Origin: Vibrio tapetis subsp. quintayensis
Lineage (GTDB): Bacteria > Pseudomonadota > Gammaproteobacteria > Enterobacterales > Vibrionaceae
Assembly: GCF_030409945.1 (NCBI RefSeq)
Contig: NZ_JAUFQV010000004.1
Span: 1 to 64,000, forward strand
DNA: 64,000 nt
Direction of reading: 5' to 3'
Shown here: piece by piece, positions 17,542 through 27,746 of the stretch
Numbering within the stretch: position 1 is the first letter of the stretch
How the letters are laid out: the number at the start of each line of letters is the position of its first letter
The notes under the pieces: model-generated
Databases searched by the model: none
Told to the model about the DNA's origin: nothing
Seen by the model: only the letters and a program-made list of their open reading frames with translations
Made by a program: the position numbers and the translations under genes

Positions 17542-18501
17542 TTAATCGTGATAACGGCCCAAGCATTGCCATTCGAATTCTAGGGTTTGTTTAGGGCTAA
17601 GTTCCAGCAAGCCAATGCCATTATTAAAGGCATCCGCAGGGCAAGTCATGGGTTCGATAGCGAGGCTTGATTCTGAACTTGGGGTATACAGCTGAACAAA
17701 TGGGTAAGCGGAAGATTGCTGAAAATGCAATGAGGCGGAACCGTTTGAACGTGCAAGTGAGATGGTGGTTGGCTCGATACTTTCAAAGACAAAGCAGTCA
17801 TTGAAGGTGCGGTCATGAAGCGAAATCGGTTGAACAAACTCATCACAATGAGCAAGTTCGCCATTGGGTAGGTCATCACTATGTAGCACTTGCTGGCAAG
17901 CTGGCATGCTAAGCAAGCAATCTGATAGCGAGGCATCAAGGGAAAAATAAGGATGCCAAGCATCGCCGAATGGAAAAGTGGTATCACCGGTATTTTCAAC
18001 GCTTGTCTTGCAGCGCAACGTACCATCAAGCGAAACGTGGTATTCAATGTCTAAACGAAATGAAAATGGAAAACCGTCGCATAGCATTTTATTAGGTAAG
18101 GTTGACGTATCGAAACGCAGTCGAACCGAAGCCGAATGAGCGTCTGAATTTTGGGCGATGACTTCAAATGGTTGGTTGTACAGTAAGCCATGAACGGCGT
18201 GTTCAGACCAAGTAAAATTAGCCGGTAGCGAGTAGGTTTTCCCAAGGTAGTCGTATTCGCCTTTATTAAGACGATTTGGAAATGGGAATAGTTTTGCAGA
18301 GCGAGAAAAAAATGGGTTTTTACTGAGCAGTTCTTCTGCGCTGTGATAGCCAGCAATAAAAGAAAATGGGCTTTGGTTAACAATGTACTTATTGATGATA
18401 GCGCCAAAGCCGTGAAGAATTTGAACTTCGATACCATTTTCAATATTTTTTAATGTGATGCAGTCGATATTTCCAAATGTATTTTTAATTATTTTGAACA
18501 T
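17542..18501 (-). CDS. Aldose 1-epimerase family protein (GalM-like)
   Basis: 319 residues, cytoplasmic. Family landmarks: KLFPFPNRLNKGEY (substrate arginine), HAVHGLLYNQPF (histidine), FGDAWHPYFSL (catalytic histidine) and LAIEPMTCPADAFNNG (catalytic glutamate). It should interconvert alpha and beta anomers of glucose or a related sugar released by the neighbouring hydrolases. The ribosome binding site GGAG is part of a 14-bp palindrome upstream. Divergent from the GH116-like gene with only 65 bases between them. Confidence 0.85.
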   Translation of the reverse strand: MFKIIKNTFGNIDCITLKNIENGIEVQILHGFGAIINKYIVNQSPFSFIAGYHSAEELLSKNPFFSRSAKLFPFPNRLNKGEYDYLGKTYSLPANFTWSEHAVHGLLYNQPFEVIAQNSDAHSASVRLRFDTSTLPNKMLCDGFPFSFRLDIEYHVSLDGTLRCKTSVENTGDTTFPFGDAWHPYFSLDASLSDCLLSMPACQQVLHSDDLPNGELAHCDEFVQPISLHDRTFNDCFVFESIEPTTISLARSNGSASLHFQQSSAYPFVQLYTPSSESSLAIEPMTCPADAFNNGIGLLELSPKQTLEFEWQCLGRYHD

Positions 18502-18507
18502 GTTAAT

Positions 18508-18521
18508 ACTCCAGTTGGAGT
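18508..18521. promoter_or_regulatory. Palindrome ACTCCA-GT-TGGAGT in the divergent promoter
   Basis: Perfect arms with a two-base spacer, between the epimerase and GH116-like genes. On the reverse strand it contains the epimerase ribosome binding site, so a bound protein or RNA fold would affect both. Confidence 0.4.
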
Positions 18522-18566
18522 TATTATTAACAAAACAAAATTATAATTCAATCATAGGATTTAATT

Positions 18567-21500
18567 ATGAGTAATAATATTCCTTACACAAGTTTTTCAG
18601 GAAAGTCACAATACTTGTGTGAGCAAGGGAATGCTGTTGAATTTATTCAGCCATGGTACATGCCAATATCAACCACACCAGAAAATACGGGGATGGCGAT
18701 TGGTGGAATAGGAAATACGTTCACGTTAACAGCATTGGGAAATACCCCTAACTTTAGTTTTATCCCTGGCATATTCATAGATAACAACCAAAACACGATT
18801 AATTTTAATGATTTCTATGTTGCCGTGAGCGATGAGCATCAATTAGACGATCTGGCGATTTCCGATTTAGATGGTATGCATGAGTTCATGCGTTTTTATC
18901 CAGCCATTTTTGATGGAAGTGAGTTGGAGTTTAATGTAGAACTTACACCGAGTGAGCGAGCGAATTGCGTGTTGACCGCCATCACTCGAGCATTGAGTAG
19001 CGGTCAGTTTTATGGTCAAAATCAGGTCAATTTTGTTCGCTGGGACGTTGAATTTACCGGCAATACGCTGCGCAGCATTCAAGCGGACCCTACCTCTATC
19101 CGTACTCAAATTTTGGTTGCCCTCGATTTCTTTAACGGGCTTCTCGTTAACTCTACGACTAAAGCGATGTCGCTGACAGCACTGAAGCGCGTAAGTCTTG
19201 ATGAATACAATATCGAATCTATCGATGCTGAAAACATCGACTACCAAGCCCTATACCCGATGGCGGAGTATCGATATGTGGGTATGCAAGGTATTGAAAT
19301 TAAGCGAAAAGTGGTAAGCCCCATCGTAAGGGGGGATAAAAAACTGTGCTCGCTTCCCGTTCACTGGAATGACTTTACCGTTAAGAATAACAGCGCTAAA
19401 ACTCAGTTAGTTACCTTAGTTCAGCCATTACGAAACCTACTTGGTTCTACGTACCAAAAGAGCCGCTCAGGTGTTCAAGATTCATGCTGCGTGTTGTCTG
19501 AAAATCCGATAAAACAAGTGCATAGCCATTTAGAGCTGCAAACTGAAGAGTCGGTTTTTACTGGTGTTAGGCTCGGCACAGATTCACCGTATTCCAGCGA
19601 TATCGATGGTGAAATTGCTTATGGTATTCAAGTCAATCGCCACCTGACGGAACAAGGAAAACTGAGCTGCTCAGTGAAGCCTATGGTCTATCGATCTAAT
19701 GAGCAAAAATCTGTTTATCAAACCTTGCACACTGGCCGATCAAACGGCTTGTTTGATGCAGGGATTTACACGCAACGCGAAGCCATGTCGGCCATGGTGT
19801 CGGTCCAAATAGAGTTGGCAGCTAATGAATCGATAGACGTGCGTTTTGTGCAGGTAATGGATCATAGCAAGATCATGCTTAAAGACTGGCTGAGTCAGAA
19901 AGCGTATGCCCAGTTTTATGACAAACAAGATCGTGTGGTGAACATACTTAACGATGTGTTGCCACAAATTGAATCCATTGAAGCGGCGATCGTCTCACAA
20001 CAAAGCGAATTTCATGCACATTCACAAGCCAATATAGAATCAGACCAGTCGGCATCTCAATATTCTACTATGGCGATGAATACCTTATCATTTCTTGCAG
20101 AATCAACCGTTTGGGACGTAGAAGATAAGTTTCTAGTTAAAGAGTGTGTCGATTACCCATTCTTTAACTCGTTAGATGTGTATTTCTACGGATCTTATTC
20201 TTTACTGTATTTACTGCCAGAGTTGGATGGCTGTGTCATGCGTCATTTTGCGAAAGCAATTCTGGACTCAGACGAGACAACGCGCCGTTTTTGGGAATAC
20301 GAAGACAAACCAAGCGCAGAATTAGTCGATGCCAAATACGAGGGCATTCGTGCTATTCGTGGTGCTGTGATCCACGATTTAGGCAGCCCTTTTGACATCC
20401 AACCCGACGCTTACAGTTGGCACAATGTGAAAGAATGGAAGGACTTAGCACCGAAGTACATTCTAATGGTATACCGCCACTACCAACAAACCGGTGATGT
20501 AAGCGTGATTGTTGATTGCTGGCAGGCTATTGAAGAAAGCTTACAGTATTTGCAAAGCCTTGTGGCAGAGGGCGATGCATTACCGCTGACTCGTGGCACC
20601 GACGATACCTTTGATAACTTGGCTTCCCACGGCATTTCTATTTACTGTGCGAGCTTATGGGCGGCGGGTTTGAAAGTCGCGGCTAAGATGGCAAAAATTG
20701 TTGAGCTAGACAATCTCGCGAGCCAATACCAACAACAATCAAAAGACGCGTTACAAGAACTTGAAGAAAGCTTGTGGGACGAAGAGAAAGGGTACTTTCA
20801 CTTTTTCGTTACGCCTATTCAAACCAAGCATTTAACGGGTATTGGGTTTGAGATCCTGACTCAATTTGGTGTTATTTTAACTGGCGACAAAATTGCCGAC
20901 AAAAACACGTTGAATCATTACCTAAATCAGGTGGACCCGAATCAAGAACTAGGTAAGTTGGAACAGCGTTTGTTGAAAAAACGCCAGCTCGTGGAAGCCG
21001 CGCCGTTGGCCTTTACGCCTGAGTATCAAGAAATACTTGTGCTGGATTCCGACAATAGCTTTGGTGATGCCTTGCTAGCAGACAGTTACCTAAAGTTGCT
21101 TGGTGATAACGGCCTGTTTAGCGAAGACAAAATCAGCCGAGCGTTAGACTATGTGTATCAGCAGAATTTTAAAGTCAATAGCCCACGCTTAGGTGTTGCA
21201 AACATGACACTTGCCGACGGGAACCCACACGAGGCATTTCAAGCACAAGATGTTTGGATAGGAGTGCAGTTCAGCGTGGCGACGGCTTTACGTTTGGCGG
21301 GTAAAGTTGATATGGCGATTAGCTTGATGGACACGGTGTACGATGCGTTGTATCAATGTGCCAAGATCCCGTTCGCTGCGCCAGAAGGCTTTAACAGTTC
21401 GGTTGCGGTTACTCAGTCTGATGTGATGGTTGCACTCAACATAAATTCAACCACTGCGAACGCTTGCTTGCAAGCATTGATCTCTAATCAAGATTTGTTG

Positions 21501-21704
21501 GTAGACGGACGCGTTTCACCGAACCTCAGTGACGATTTTTCTGTTTTCAGTGAGCTGCTATTGAAATCCTCTCCTCAACTAGAGTTAACTCAGGAAGATG
21601 CGAGATCGTTGCATGATCTGTTGCTGACCACCGGGTTGAAGTACACAGCAGGGCGCTACTTTAGGCCAGGCATGATTTTCGCTTACCTACCGAATACCTT
21701 GTGA
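18567..21704 (+). CDS. GH116-like protein (GBA2/DUF608 family)
   Basis: 1045 residues, no signal peptide. N-terminal GGIG (46-49) starts the GBA2_N-like beta domain; the C-terminal (alpha/alpha)6 domain shows SLDVYFYGSYSLLYLLPELD, AVIHDLGSP, WKDLAPKYILMVYRHYQQTGD and TFDNLASHGISIYCASLWAAGL, all typical of GH116 beta-glucosidases. From memory of the family, the nucleophile lies in NELYFL.DGG.TVW. Here the matching stretch reads NTLSFLAESTVW (505-516), with T506 where the glutamate is expected. A later glutamate of the family pattern (EVW) is D895. D679/D680 of DDTFD likely match the acid/base region. Activity and substrate are therefore open; it may be an inverting or binding variant. Context suggests beta-glucans. 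Confidence 0.7.
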   Translation: MSNNIPYTSFSGKSQYLCEQGNAVEFIQPWYMPISTTPENTGMAIGGIGNTFTLTALGNTPNFSFIPGIFIDNNQNTINFNDFYVAVSDEHQLDDLAISDLDGMHEFMRFYPAIFDGSELEFNVELTPSERANCVLTAITRALSSGQFYGQNQVNFVRWDVEFTGNTLRSIQADPTSIRTQILVALDFFNGLLVNSTTKAMSLTALKRVSLDEYNIESIDAENIDYQALYPMAEYRYVGMQGIEIKRKVVSPIVRGDKKLCSLPVHWNDFTVKNNSAKTQLVTLVQPLRNLLGSTYQKSRSGVQDSCCVLSENPIKQVHSHLELQTEESVFTGVRLGTDSPYSSDIDGEIAYGIQVNRHLTEQGKLSCSVKPMVYRSNEQKSVYQTLHTGRSNGLFDAGIYTQREAMSAMVSVQIELAANESIDVRFVQVMDHSKIMLKDWLSQKAYAQFYDKQDRVVNILNDVLPQIESIEAAIVSQQSEFHAHSQANIESDQSASQYSTMAMNTLSFLAESTVWDVEDKFLVKECVDYPFFNSLDVYFYGSYSLLYLLPELDGCVMRHFAKAILDSDETTRRFWEYEDKPSAELVDAKYEGIRAIRGAVIHDLGSPFDIQPDAYSWHNVKEWKDLAPKYILMVYRHYQQTGDVSVIVDCWQAIEESLQYLQSLVAEGDALPLTRGTDDTFDNLASHGISIYCASLWAAGLKVAAKMAKIVELDNLASQYQQQSKDALQELEESLWDEEKGYFHFFVTPIQTKHLTGIGFEILTQFGVILTGDKIADKNTLNHYLNQVDPNQELGKLEQRLLKKRQLVEAAPLAFTPEYQEILVLDSDNSFGDALLADSYLKLLGDNGLFSEDKISRALDYVYQQNFKVNSPRLGVANMTLADGNPHEAFQAQDVWIGVQFSVATALRLAGKVDMAISLMDTVYDALYQCAKIPFAAPEGFNSSVAVTQSDVMVALNINSTTANACLQALISNQDLLVDGRVSPNLSDDFSVFSELLLKSSPQLELTQEDARSLHDLLLTTGLKYTAGRYFRPGMIFAYLPNTL

Positions 21705-21728
21705 TGTAAAAATAACGAACAAGAACGC

Positions 21729-21760
21729 AAAAATAGCCACTAAGCAGTGGCTATTTTTTT
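21729..21760 (+). terminator. Terminator after the GH116-like gene
   Basis: Stem AAATAGCCACT / AGTGGCTATTT, 4-nt loop, nine-base T tract. Confidence 0.93.
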
Positions 21761-21828
21761 GTCTCTATTTTGATTAAGTTAGGCTAGGTGCTCGAAGCAG
21801 CTCTTACATTATCTATATAAGTTTTATG

Positions 21829-22842
21829 TTATCGATACAGGGATTTGGTCGACTGCCTAACAATGAGATCAATCGGCGGTACGCGTGCATCATGGCGATC
21901 ACCACTGAGTAAGTTGAGAATGGAGTTAGCGCATATGGTGCCAATCTCTTCTACTGGTTGGCGCAAGGTCGTTAATGCTGGGGTAAAGTATTGAGAAACA
22001 GGTAAGTCATCAAATCCGATGACAGAAACTTGTTCTGGTACTTTAATACCGTGTTCGGTTAACGCTTTTATTGCGCCGTATGCGGTGAGGTCATTAGCTG
22101 CAAAAATCGCGCTAAAATGAACGTTAGACTCAATTAACTCAACGGTTTTTTGGTAGCCCAGTTCTGAGCTGAAATCTCCCTCTTTGACCAACTTAGGGTT
22201 CACTTTGATCCCTGCTTCTTTGAGCGCTTTCTTATAGCCATTAAAGCGGCTACTTGAATCTGGTTGTGATGCTAAGCCTTTGATGTGAGCGATAGAGACA
22301 TGGCCCATTTGCAGTAAGTGCAAAGAAGCGATGTAACCGCCTAATTGGTTATCAATACTGATGGATCGAACGTTCTCGCTTTCGATATCATAGCCAACGG
22401 CTATGGTCGGGATCCGCTCTCCAAATTCCAAGATTTGTTGCTTGGTAAGGTTGCCCGTAACGATGATGACCCCGTCAACGCTGCTTTTTTCTAAGTAATC
22501 TAATGCGTGAGCTTCTAAGCGTTTGTCCCAATTCCCGGTGGCGATGACAGTAGAATAACCCTGTGAAACAAGCATTTTTTCCATGTCGTTTAGAATACGT
22601 GAGGTATGAGGGCTATCTGGATGTTGCACCAATACACCTATCGTCATAGAACGACGGTTAGGATTTTTAGGTATTTGAAAGTGTGGCTTATAACCCAGTT
22701 GATTGATCGCATCTTCAATGTTTTGACTTTTCTTGTCAGAAACATAAGTGGTGCGATTTAAAAATCTAGAAACAGTACTCGGAGAGACGCCTGCAAGCTT
22801 GGCGACATCATATACCGTAGGAGTGCCTTTTTTCTTATTCAT
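21829..22842 (-). CDS. LacI-family transcriptional regulator (second)
   Basis: 337 residues. Helix-turn-helix at about residues 9-31 (VYDVAKLAGVSPSTVSRFLN), hinge region to about 60, then the periplasmic-binding-type effector domain (IGVLVQHPDSPHTSRIL, DGVIIVTG, IFAANDLTAYGA, VIGFDDLPVSQYFTPALTTL). Its recognition helix (SPSTVSRF) differs from the first regulator (SQATVSRV), so it should see a different operator. It is divergent from the GH9 gene across 390 bases and probably controls GH9, itself, or the GH116-like gene. Confidence 0.9.
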   Translation of the reverse strand: MNKKKGTPTVYDVAKLAGVSPSTVSRFLNRTTYVSDKKSQNIEDAINQLGYKPHFQIPKNPNRRSMTIGVLVQHPDSPHTSRILNDMEKMLVSQGYSTVIATGNWDKRLEAHALDYLEKSSVDGVIIVTGNLTKQQILEFGERIPTIAVGYDIESENVRSISIDNQLGGYIASLHLLQMGHVSIAHIKGLASQPDSSSRFNGYKKALKEAGIKVNPKLVKEGDFSSELGYQKTVELIESNVHFSAIFAANDLTAYGAIKALTEHGIKVPEQVSVIGFDDLPVSQYFTPALTTLRQPVEEIGTICANSILNLLSGDRHDARVPPIDLIVRQSTKSLYR

Positions 22843-23232
22843 GGTTATTTATTATCTAAGTTCATGATGATTAAATATAGCTCGTTATGAGTGTTATTAG
22901 TACCAATTAGGCGATGAAATGAGATTTGTGCAAGGTATTGATTGGGATATTTAATCATTAGGAATATTTTTTAATTAATATGGTTATCAATTTGTATTTT
23001 TTTAATTTCAAGCAGCTTTAGCTATGAAAAATTGTTCTGATGATGAGGGAATTAGCTAAGGTGGTATCGGATAAATATCGGCATGAAACAGATTCATAGG
23101 CAGACATTGTTTCGATAATATAATCACGAACTTAATAATTATCACCTGTTACTGTCACAAACACCTTATCGCTCCATATACCATCGAACTTATCTACTTT
23201 ATTTTGAAAGAAATCTTCACGGAGGACGTAGT
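22843..23232. promoter_or_regulatory. Divergent promoter region, LacI / GH9
   Basis: 390 AT-rich bases without a gene. It contains the operator-like sequence at 23083-23098 and a GTTACTGTCACA stretch at about 23150 that is only half of a CRP site. The GH9 ribosome binding site GGAGGA stands before 23233. Confidence 0.5.
23083..23098. promoter_or_regulatory. Operator-like sequence ATGAAACAGATTCATA
   Basis: Imperfect palindrome, one mismatch per arm from the perfect copy at 8149-8167. About 135 bp before the GH9 gene. Confidence 0.4.
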
Positions 23233-25518
23233 ATGAGTAATCGGTTTACATGGGTGATTATGGTTGGGTGCGTGTTAAATGCGCCCTCAATACTGGCTGA
23301 AGAAATGATCCGAAACGGGTTGTTTGGTAACGCAATGGATGGCTGGTGGAATGCCGGTGGTAGCGTTGCTATTGGTGATTCCGAAGTCTGTATTGAAATC
23401 GGTAACCCCGGCAGTAATACCTGGGACATCATACTAGGCCAAGGTGGGGTTGGGCTCGAGAAAGGTGAAGCCTATGAACTTAACTTTGATGCTCGGTCTA
23501 ATATTGATACGCAAGTCAAAACTCTCATTCAACATGAGGGGCCTCCCTATACACACCACTTCGTCACCGATACGTTACTTACTCAGCAGCGTCAGTCGTA
23601 TCACTACAAGTTCATTCAAGAAAATGACAGTGATGCAGGGGCTGAATTCCAATTTCAAATGGGGGCTCAAAAGAAAGCCACGATTTGTGTTTCTAATGTT
23701 TCACTGCAAGGAAAGCCGTACACTGAAACGGCTAAAATCTCTCCTATTCGGTTGAATCAAATTGGTTTTTTACCAAAATCGAACAAATTGGTGTTTATTG
23801 CTTCAGATTCAACCGAACCTCTTCGCTGGGTGATGAAAAATGCAGATGGCATTAGCACTGATATGGGGCGCACTATTCCTACGGGGATGAACAAGGCCTC
23901 TGGGGAGAACCTACATAAGATAGACTTAACCGCTTATACATCGATTCTGACTGGCCTATCGGTTGTGGTGGATGGCGAGAGTAGCTTCCCATTTGATATT
24001 AACTCCAGTATCTACCAGCAACTTAAGTACGATGCTTTGTCGTATTTTTATCAAAACCGCAGCGGCATTGCCATTGATAAGCAGTACGTGCAAAGAGACG
24101 ATTTGGCCAGGCCCGCAGGTCACCCGAGCGATGTCGTAACGTGTTTTGACAAGCAAGATGCGTGGGGGAATCATTGGCCGGGATGCGACTTTGAAGTCGA
24201 CGTTACCGGTGGCTGGTACGACGCTGGCGACCATGGCAAATATACGGTCAATAGCGGTATTTCAACGTGGACGTTATTAAACCTGTACGAGCGTGGTCTT
24301 TGGGTTAATGGTGCCAGCATGCCATTTGATGATGCTCGCATGCCCGAAGAAAACGATGGTGTGAACGGTTTGCTGTCAGAAGCGCGCTGGAACGTTGAAT
24401 TCATGTTGGCAATGCAAATTCCCCCAGGCAAGCAAGTTTATGCACCTATTGGTGATCAATCGGCCAGTAAAAAGCTGACGCTGACAAAAATTGATGCATC
24501 TAACATGGCCTTTCATAAAGTGGCCGATGAAGCATGGACAGGTATGCCGCTGCCTCCACATAAAGACCCGCAAAAAAGGTACGTTGGTCAACCGAGTACC
24601 GCTGCAACATTAAACCTTGCTGCGATTGGTGCTCAATGTGCACGTATTTGGCGAGATATCGACGTTAAATTCGCGCAGCGTTGTTTGGCTTCTGCAGAGT
24701 CTGCATGGCAATCCGCCCAGCAACACCAAGATATTTATGCCTACAATAATTTCACCGGATCTGGGCCATACGACGATCTAGAATTGGCCGATGAGTTCTA
24801 TTGGGCCGCGGCGGAGTTATACATAACGACAAGTAATGATGCCTATAAAGATGTCGTTCAATCTTCACCACTGTATCTAAACGTCCCTAAAGGCAATGTC
24901 GCGTCTGAAGGCGACATGTTTTGGCAATATACGGCGCCGCTAGGCACCATCAGTTTGGCCATTGTGCCCAATCAATTGGGAAGTGATGCCATTAAGCAAG
25001 CCCAACAAGCCATCATTGGTACCGCAGATAACTATCAGTCGCAAATGAAAAATGAGGGATACAACATTCCTTATAGCGTGACTCAATACCCTTGGGGTTC
25101 GAATTCCAATTTGGTGAATCGCAGTTTATTTCTGGTTTATGCCAATGACTTTACAAGCGATGTTCGTTACCTAAAATCCGCAGCAAGTGCGATGGATTAC
25201 ATCTTAGGCGCGAATCCAATCAACATCTCGTACGTTACCGGTTACGGAAGCAACTTTGCTAAGAACCCTCATCATCGTTTTTGGGCTAAAGCCGCGGACG
25301 AGAACTCTCCGTCTCCTGCTCCTGGTGCGCTTATCGGTGGCCCGAACTCCGTGAGTTTTAGTGACCCAATTGCAGCGAAGATGAAAGGGAATTGTGTCGG
25401 GCAAACCTGCTATCGAGACAACATCAATGCTTGGTCTCTCAATGAAATTACCATCAACTGGAATGCCCCATTAGTTTGGGTAAGTGCAGCACTTGATGAA
25501 GGGAAATTGAATCACTGA
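23233..25518 (+). CDS. GH9 endoglucanase with N-terminal CBM
   Basis: 761 residues. Signal peptide of about 22 residues ending SILA. Residues ~24-170 form a CBM4/9-like beta-sandwich (IRNGLFGNAMDGWWNAGG, WDIILGQGG), then an Ig-like CelD_N domain (~175-265), then the GH9 (alpha/alpha)6 domain. Catalytic base pair D330/D333 in GGWYDAGDHGKYTVN; conserved HHRF loop; catalytic acid E738 in NEITINWNAPLVW. It is exported and would cut cellulose or mixed-linkage beta-glucan outside the cytoplasm, supplying oligosaccharides for the porin and ABC system. A strong GGAGGA ribosome binding site precedes it. Confidence 0.9.
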   Translation: MSNRFTWVIMVGCVLNAPSILAEEMIRNGLFGNAMDGWWNAGGSVAIGDSEVCIEIGNPGSNTWDIILGQGGVGLEKGEAYELNFDARSNIDTQVKTLIQHEGPPYTHHFVTDTLLTQQRQSYHYKFIQENDSDAGAEFQFQMGAQKKATICVSNVSLQGKPYTETAKISPIRLNQIGFLPKSNKLVFIASDSTEPLRWVMKNADGISTDMGRTIPTGMNKASGENLHKIDLTAYTSILTGLSVVVDGESSFPFDINSSIYQQLKYDALSYFYQNRSGIAIDKQYVQRDDLARPAGHPSDVVTCFDKQDAWGNHWPGCDFEVDVTGGWYDAGDHGKYTVNSGISTWTLLNLYERGLWVNGASMPFDDARMPEENDGVNGLLSEARWNVEFMLAMQIPPGKQVYAPIGDQSASKKLTLTKIDASNMAFHKVADEAWTGMPLPPHKDPQKRYVGQPSTAATLNLAAIGAQCARIWRDIDVKFAQRCLASAESAWQSAQQHQDIYAYNNFTGSGPYDDLELADEFYWAAAELYITTSNDAYKDVVQSSPLYLNVPKGNVASEGDMFWQYTAPLGTISLAIVPNQLGSDAIKQAQQAIIGTADNYQSQMKNEGYNIPYSVTQYPWGSNSNLVNRSLFLVYANDFTSDVRYLKSAASAMDYILGANPINISYVTGYGSNFAKNPHHRFWAKAADENSPSPAPGALIGGPNSVSFSDPIAAKMKGNCVGQTCYRDNINAWSLNEITINWNAPLVWVSAALDEGKLNH

Positions 25519-25616
25519 ATCGCGAATAATTGAGTCGGGAATATGAGCGCTTTGTGACGTTGAAACATAGGCGTTGTTATTGTCATTAAAACAGCAGTAC
25601 AGAGAATGGAATAGTT

Positions 25617-27659
25617 ATGAATTCATCCAAATTTGCCCTTACCTATCATTGGCGTCATTCCATTGTAGGAAAGGTGTACCTTGGCTTTGCCATTTTGATT
25701 GCGGTTATGCTTATCTCGGCGTGGTTGAGCATTACCAGTAACAATAACGTCAGCAATAAGTTAGTGATGATTGAGCGTGATTCTGCGCCGGTATTACAAT
25801 ATTCATCGGAACTGACTATCAATTTTCTGAACATCAATCGGCGTTTAACGCCTTACTTGAATGTTGATTACATTGATGAATTACCCCCGTACAAGACAGA
25901 AATAGACAATGCTCTTTCCCAGTATTTTGAAACATTGGCGTGGTTTGAAAGACGAGCGGAAAAAGACTCAGAACTTGCCGTCTTCGTGAATGATATTGTT
26001 GCTAATAATCAACGGGCGTTCGGACACTTACAGCAGGTTATGACGCAATATGAGCACTATTTAGACGGTAAAGATGAGGTGCAAGATAAGCAGTCGCAGT
26101 TTTCGATGACCGCCTCTCAATTGGCCAGTCAGTTGAATCAACGAGTAAACCAAGCGGGCAGTACGCAGGTGAAGCAGGCTATTGAGCAGTTTGCGTCTCA
26201 AGTGAGCTTAATTGAAAGTCAGTTAAATAAAGCGTTTATGATGGCCGACTCTTTTGAAGTTAAAGCGGTCGAAAGACAAATGAAACAACGTAAAGAGCGT
26301 TTTGAAGATGCAGGTCAAGCATTAGATAATCTAGCCCCAGATCTATACTCTAACATCGAAACCACGGTTTATATCTTTAGTCAGCTGGTTTTTTCGAAAG
26401 ACAGTGTATTGGCTATTTCTCGTCAACAAATTGAGAGTGCAGAATCGATGTCTGAACTCAATCTAGAGTTGGAAGCCGTGATTGATGTACAGCTAGTGGC
26501 GATTAGGGCCTTGTCTGATTATGCTCAAGCGATGGCCCAAACTCTTTATCAAGACTCCTATGCTCAGGCAGAGCAAGCGAAAGTCATGTTAGTCACGATC
26601 GTTGTAGCCTCAACCGTATTGGCCATTTTGATTGGTTTGATGATAGCGCAGTCGATCAGAAAGCCGAGTAAGTTGGTTAATAACACATTAGATAAAGTGT
26701 CCAACAAAGATTTGTCTAGCAAAGTGATATACAGCAAACGCAATGAATTTGGTTTGCTATCGTCGAAAGTTAACTTGGTGATTGAGCACCTTGCGGAGAT
26801 GATCAATCAGATCAACCGATCTTCTTCTGAGCTGAATCATGCTTCGTTGGAAAATCAGCACACCAGTGAGGAACTGAAAGCCGCTATTCAGCAACAAGCC
26901 AATGAAACCATTCAAGTCGCCACCGCAATGGAGCAGATAGAATGCTCGGTAACGGAAATCGCTAACTCTTCAAGTTCGTCGCTGAGTTTAGTGAATGATG
27001 CGGTGGCAAAGTCGACCAGTGGGCAATCACAGATGAAGCAAAGCATCGAGTTGATGCAAGAGCTATCAGAACACTTAAGTGGCGCAACAGGGCTTATTGA
27101 ACAAGTGGATCACGAAAGTCGCAGTATTGAATCGATCTTGGATGTTATTTCTAGTATTTCAGAGCAGACCAATTTGCTGGCCCTTAACGCCGCCATTGAA
27201 GCTGCGCGAGCCGGTGAACACGGGCGAGGTTTCTCGGTTGTAGCTGATGAAGTTCGGGTTCTGGCGGCCAAAACGACGCAATCAACTCGAGAAATTCAAT
27301 TGAAAATTGAACAGCTTCAAGGGCGCTCAGGAGACGCTGTTGCAAAGGTTGGAGAATGTGTTGGGTATATGACGAAATACGTGAAGCAGTCGGACGGTGT
27401 TCATATGGAGTTGGTCGAAGTTCATCAATTACTTAATGAAATTGAACAGCAAAGCCATCTTATTGCTTCATCAACGGGACAGCATCAGCTTGCAGCAACG
27501 GAAGTGACGAAGAACATCAGCCGAATCCATGAGCTAGCAGATGCCAACGCAAACTTAGCGAATGCTCTGGCAAGCCATGGAGAACAACTTGAGGCCATGG
27601 CTCAACATCAGCAAAGTCTGACCGACTCTTTCATAACAGATGCTGCAAAAACGGCATAA
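25617..27659 (+). CDS. Methyl-accepting chemotaxis protein
   Basis: 680 residues. Transmembrane helices at about 18-41 and 322-346 bracket a ~280-residue helical periplasmic ligand domain. A HAMP domain follows (~347-400), then the cytoplasmic coiled coil with the signalling tip [23 protein letters not shown] (from about 516). No C-terminal CheR/CheB tether pentapeptide is seen. It follows the GH9 gene by about 100 bases with no terminator in between, so it may be co-expressed and sense glucan fragments or a binding protein loaded with them. The link to glucans is inference from position. Confidence 0.9.
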   Translation: MNSSKFALTYHWRHSIVGKVYLGFAILIAVMLISAWLSITSNNNVSNKLVMIERDSAPVLQYSSELTINFLNINRRLTPYLNVDYIDELPPYKTEIDNALSQYFETLAWFERRAEKDSELAVFVNDIVANNQRAFGHLQQVMTQYEHYLDGKDEVQDKQSQFSMTASQLASQLNQRVNQAGSTQVKQAIEQFASQVSLIESQLNKAFMMADSFEVKAVERQMKQRKERFEDAGQALDNLAPDLYSNIETTVYIFSQLVFSKDSVLAISRQQIESAESMSELNLELEAVIDVQLVAIRALSDYAQAMAQTLYQDSYAQAEQAKVMLVTIVVASTVLAILIGLMIAQSIRKPSKLVNNTLDKVSNKDLSSKVIYSKRNEFGLLSSKVNLVIEHLAEMINQINRSSSELNHASLENQHTSEELKAAIQQQANETIQVATAMEQIECSVTEIANSSSSSLSLVNDAVAKSTSGQSQMKQSIELMQELSEHLSGATGLIEQVDHESRSIESILDVISSISEQTNLLALNAAIEAARAGEHGRGFSVVADEVRVLAAKTTQSTREIQLKIEQLQGRSGDAVAKVGECVGYMTKYVKQSDGVHMELVEVHQLLNEIEQQSHLIASSTGQHQLAATEVTKNISRIHELADANANLANALASHGEQLEAMAQHQQSLTDSFITDAAKTA

Positions 27660-27719
27660 GCCGTTAGGTAAAAACGTTAGATAAAGTCATTAGACAAGCC
27701 CGTTAGAGCCTGAATAACA

Positions 27720-27746
27720 AGAGACTACCGCAACGGTAGTCTTTTT
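27720..27746 (+). terminator. Terminator overlapping the end of the convergent gene
   Basis: Stem AGACTACCG / CGGTAGTCT, 3-nt loop, five T. It ends the chemoreceptor transcript and at the same time encodes the last codons (RLPLR and stop) of the reverse-strand DUF2867 gene. Confidence 0.88.
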
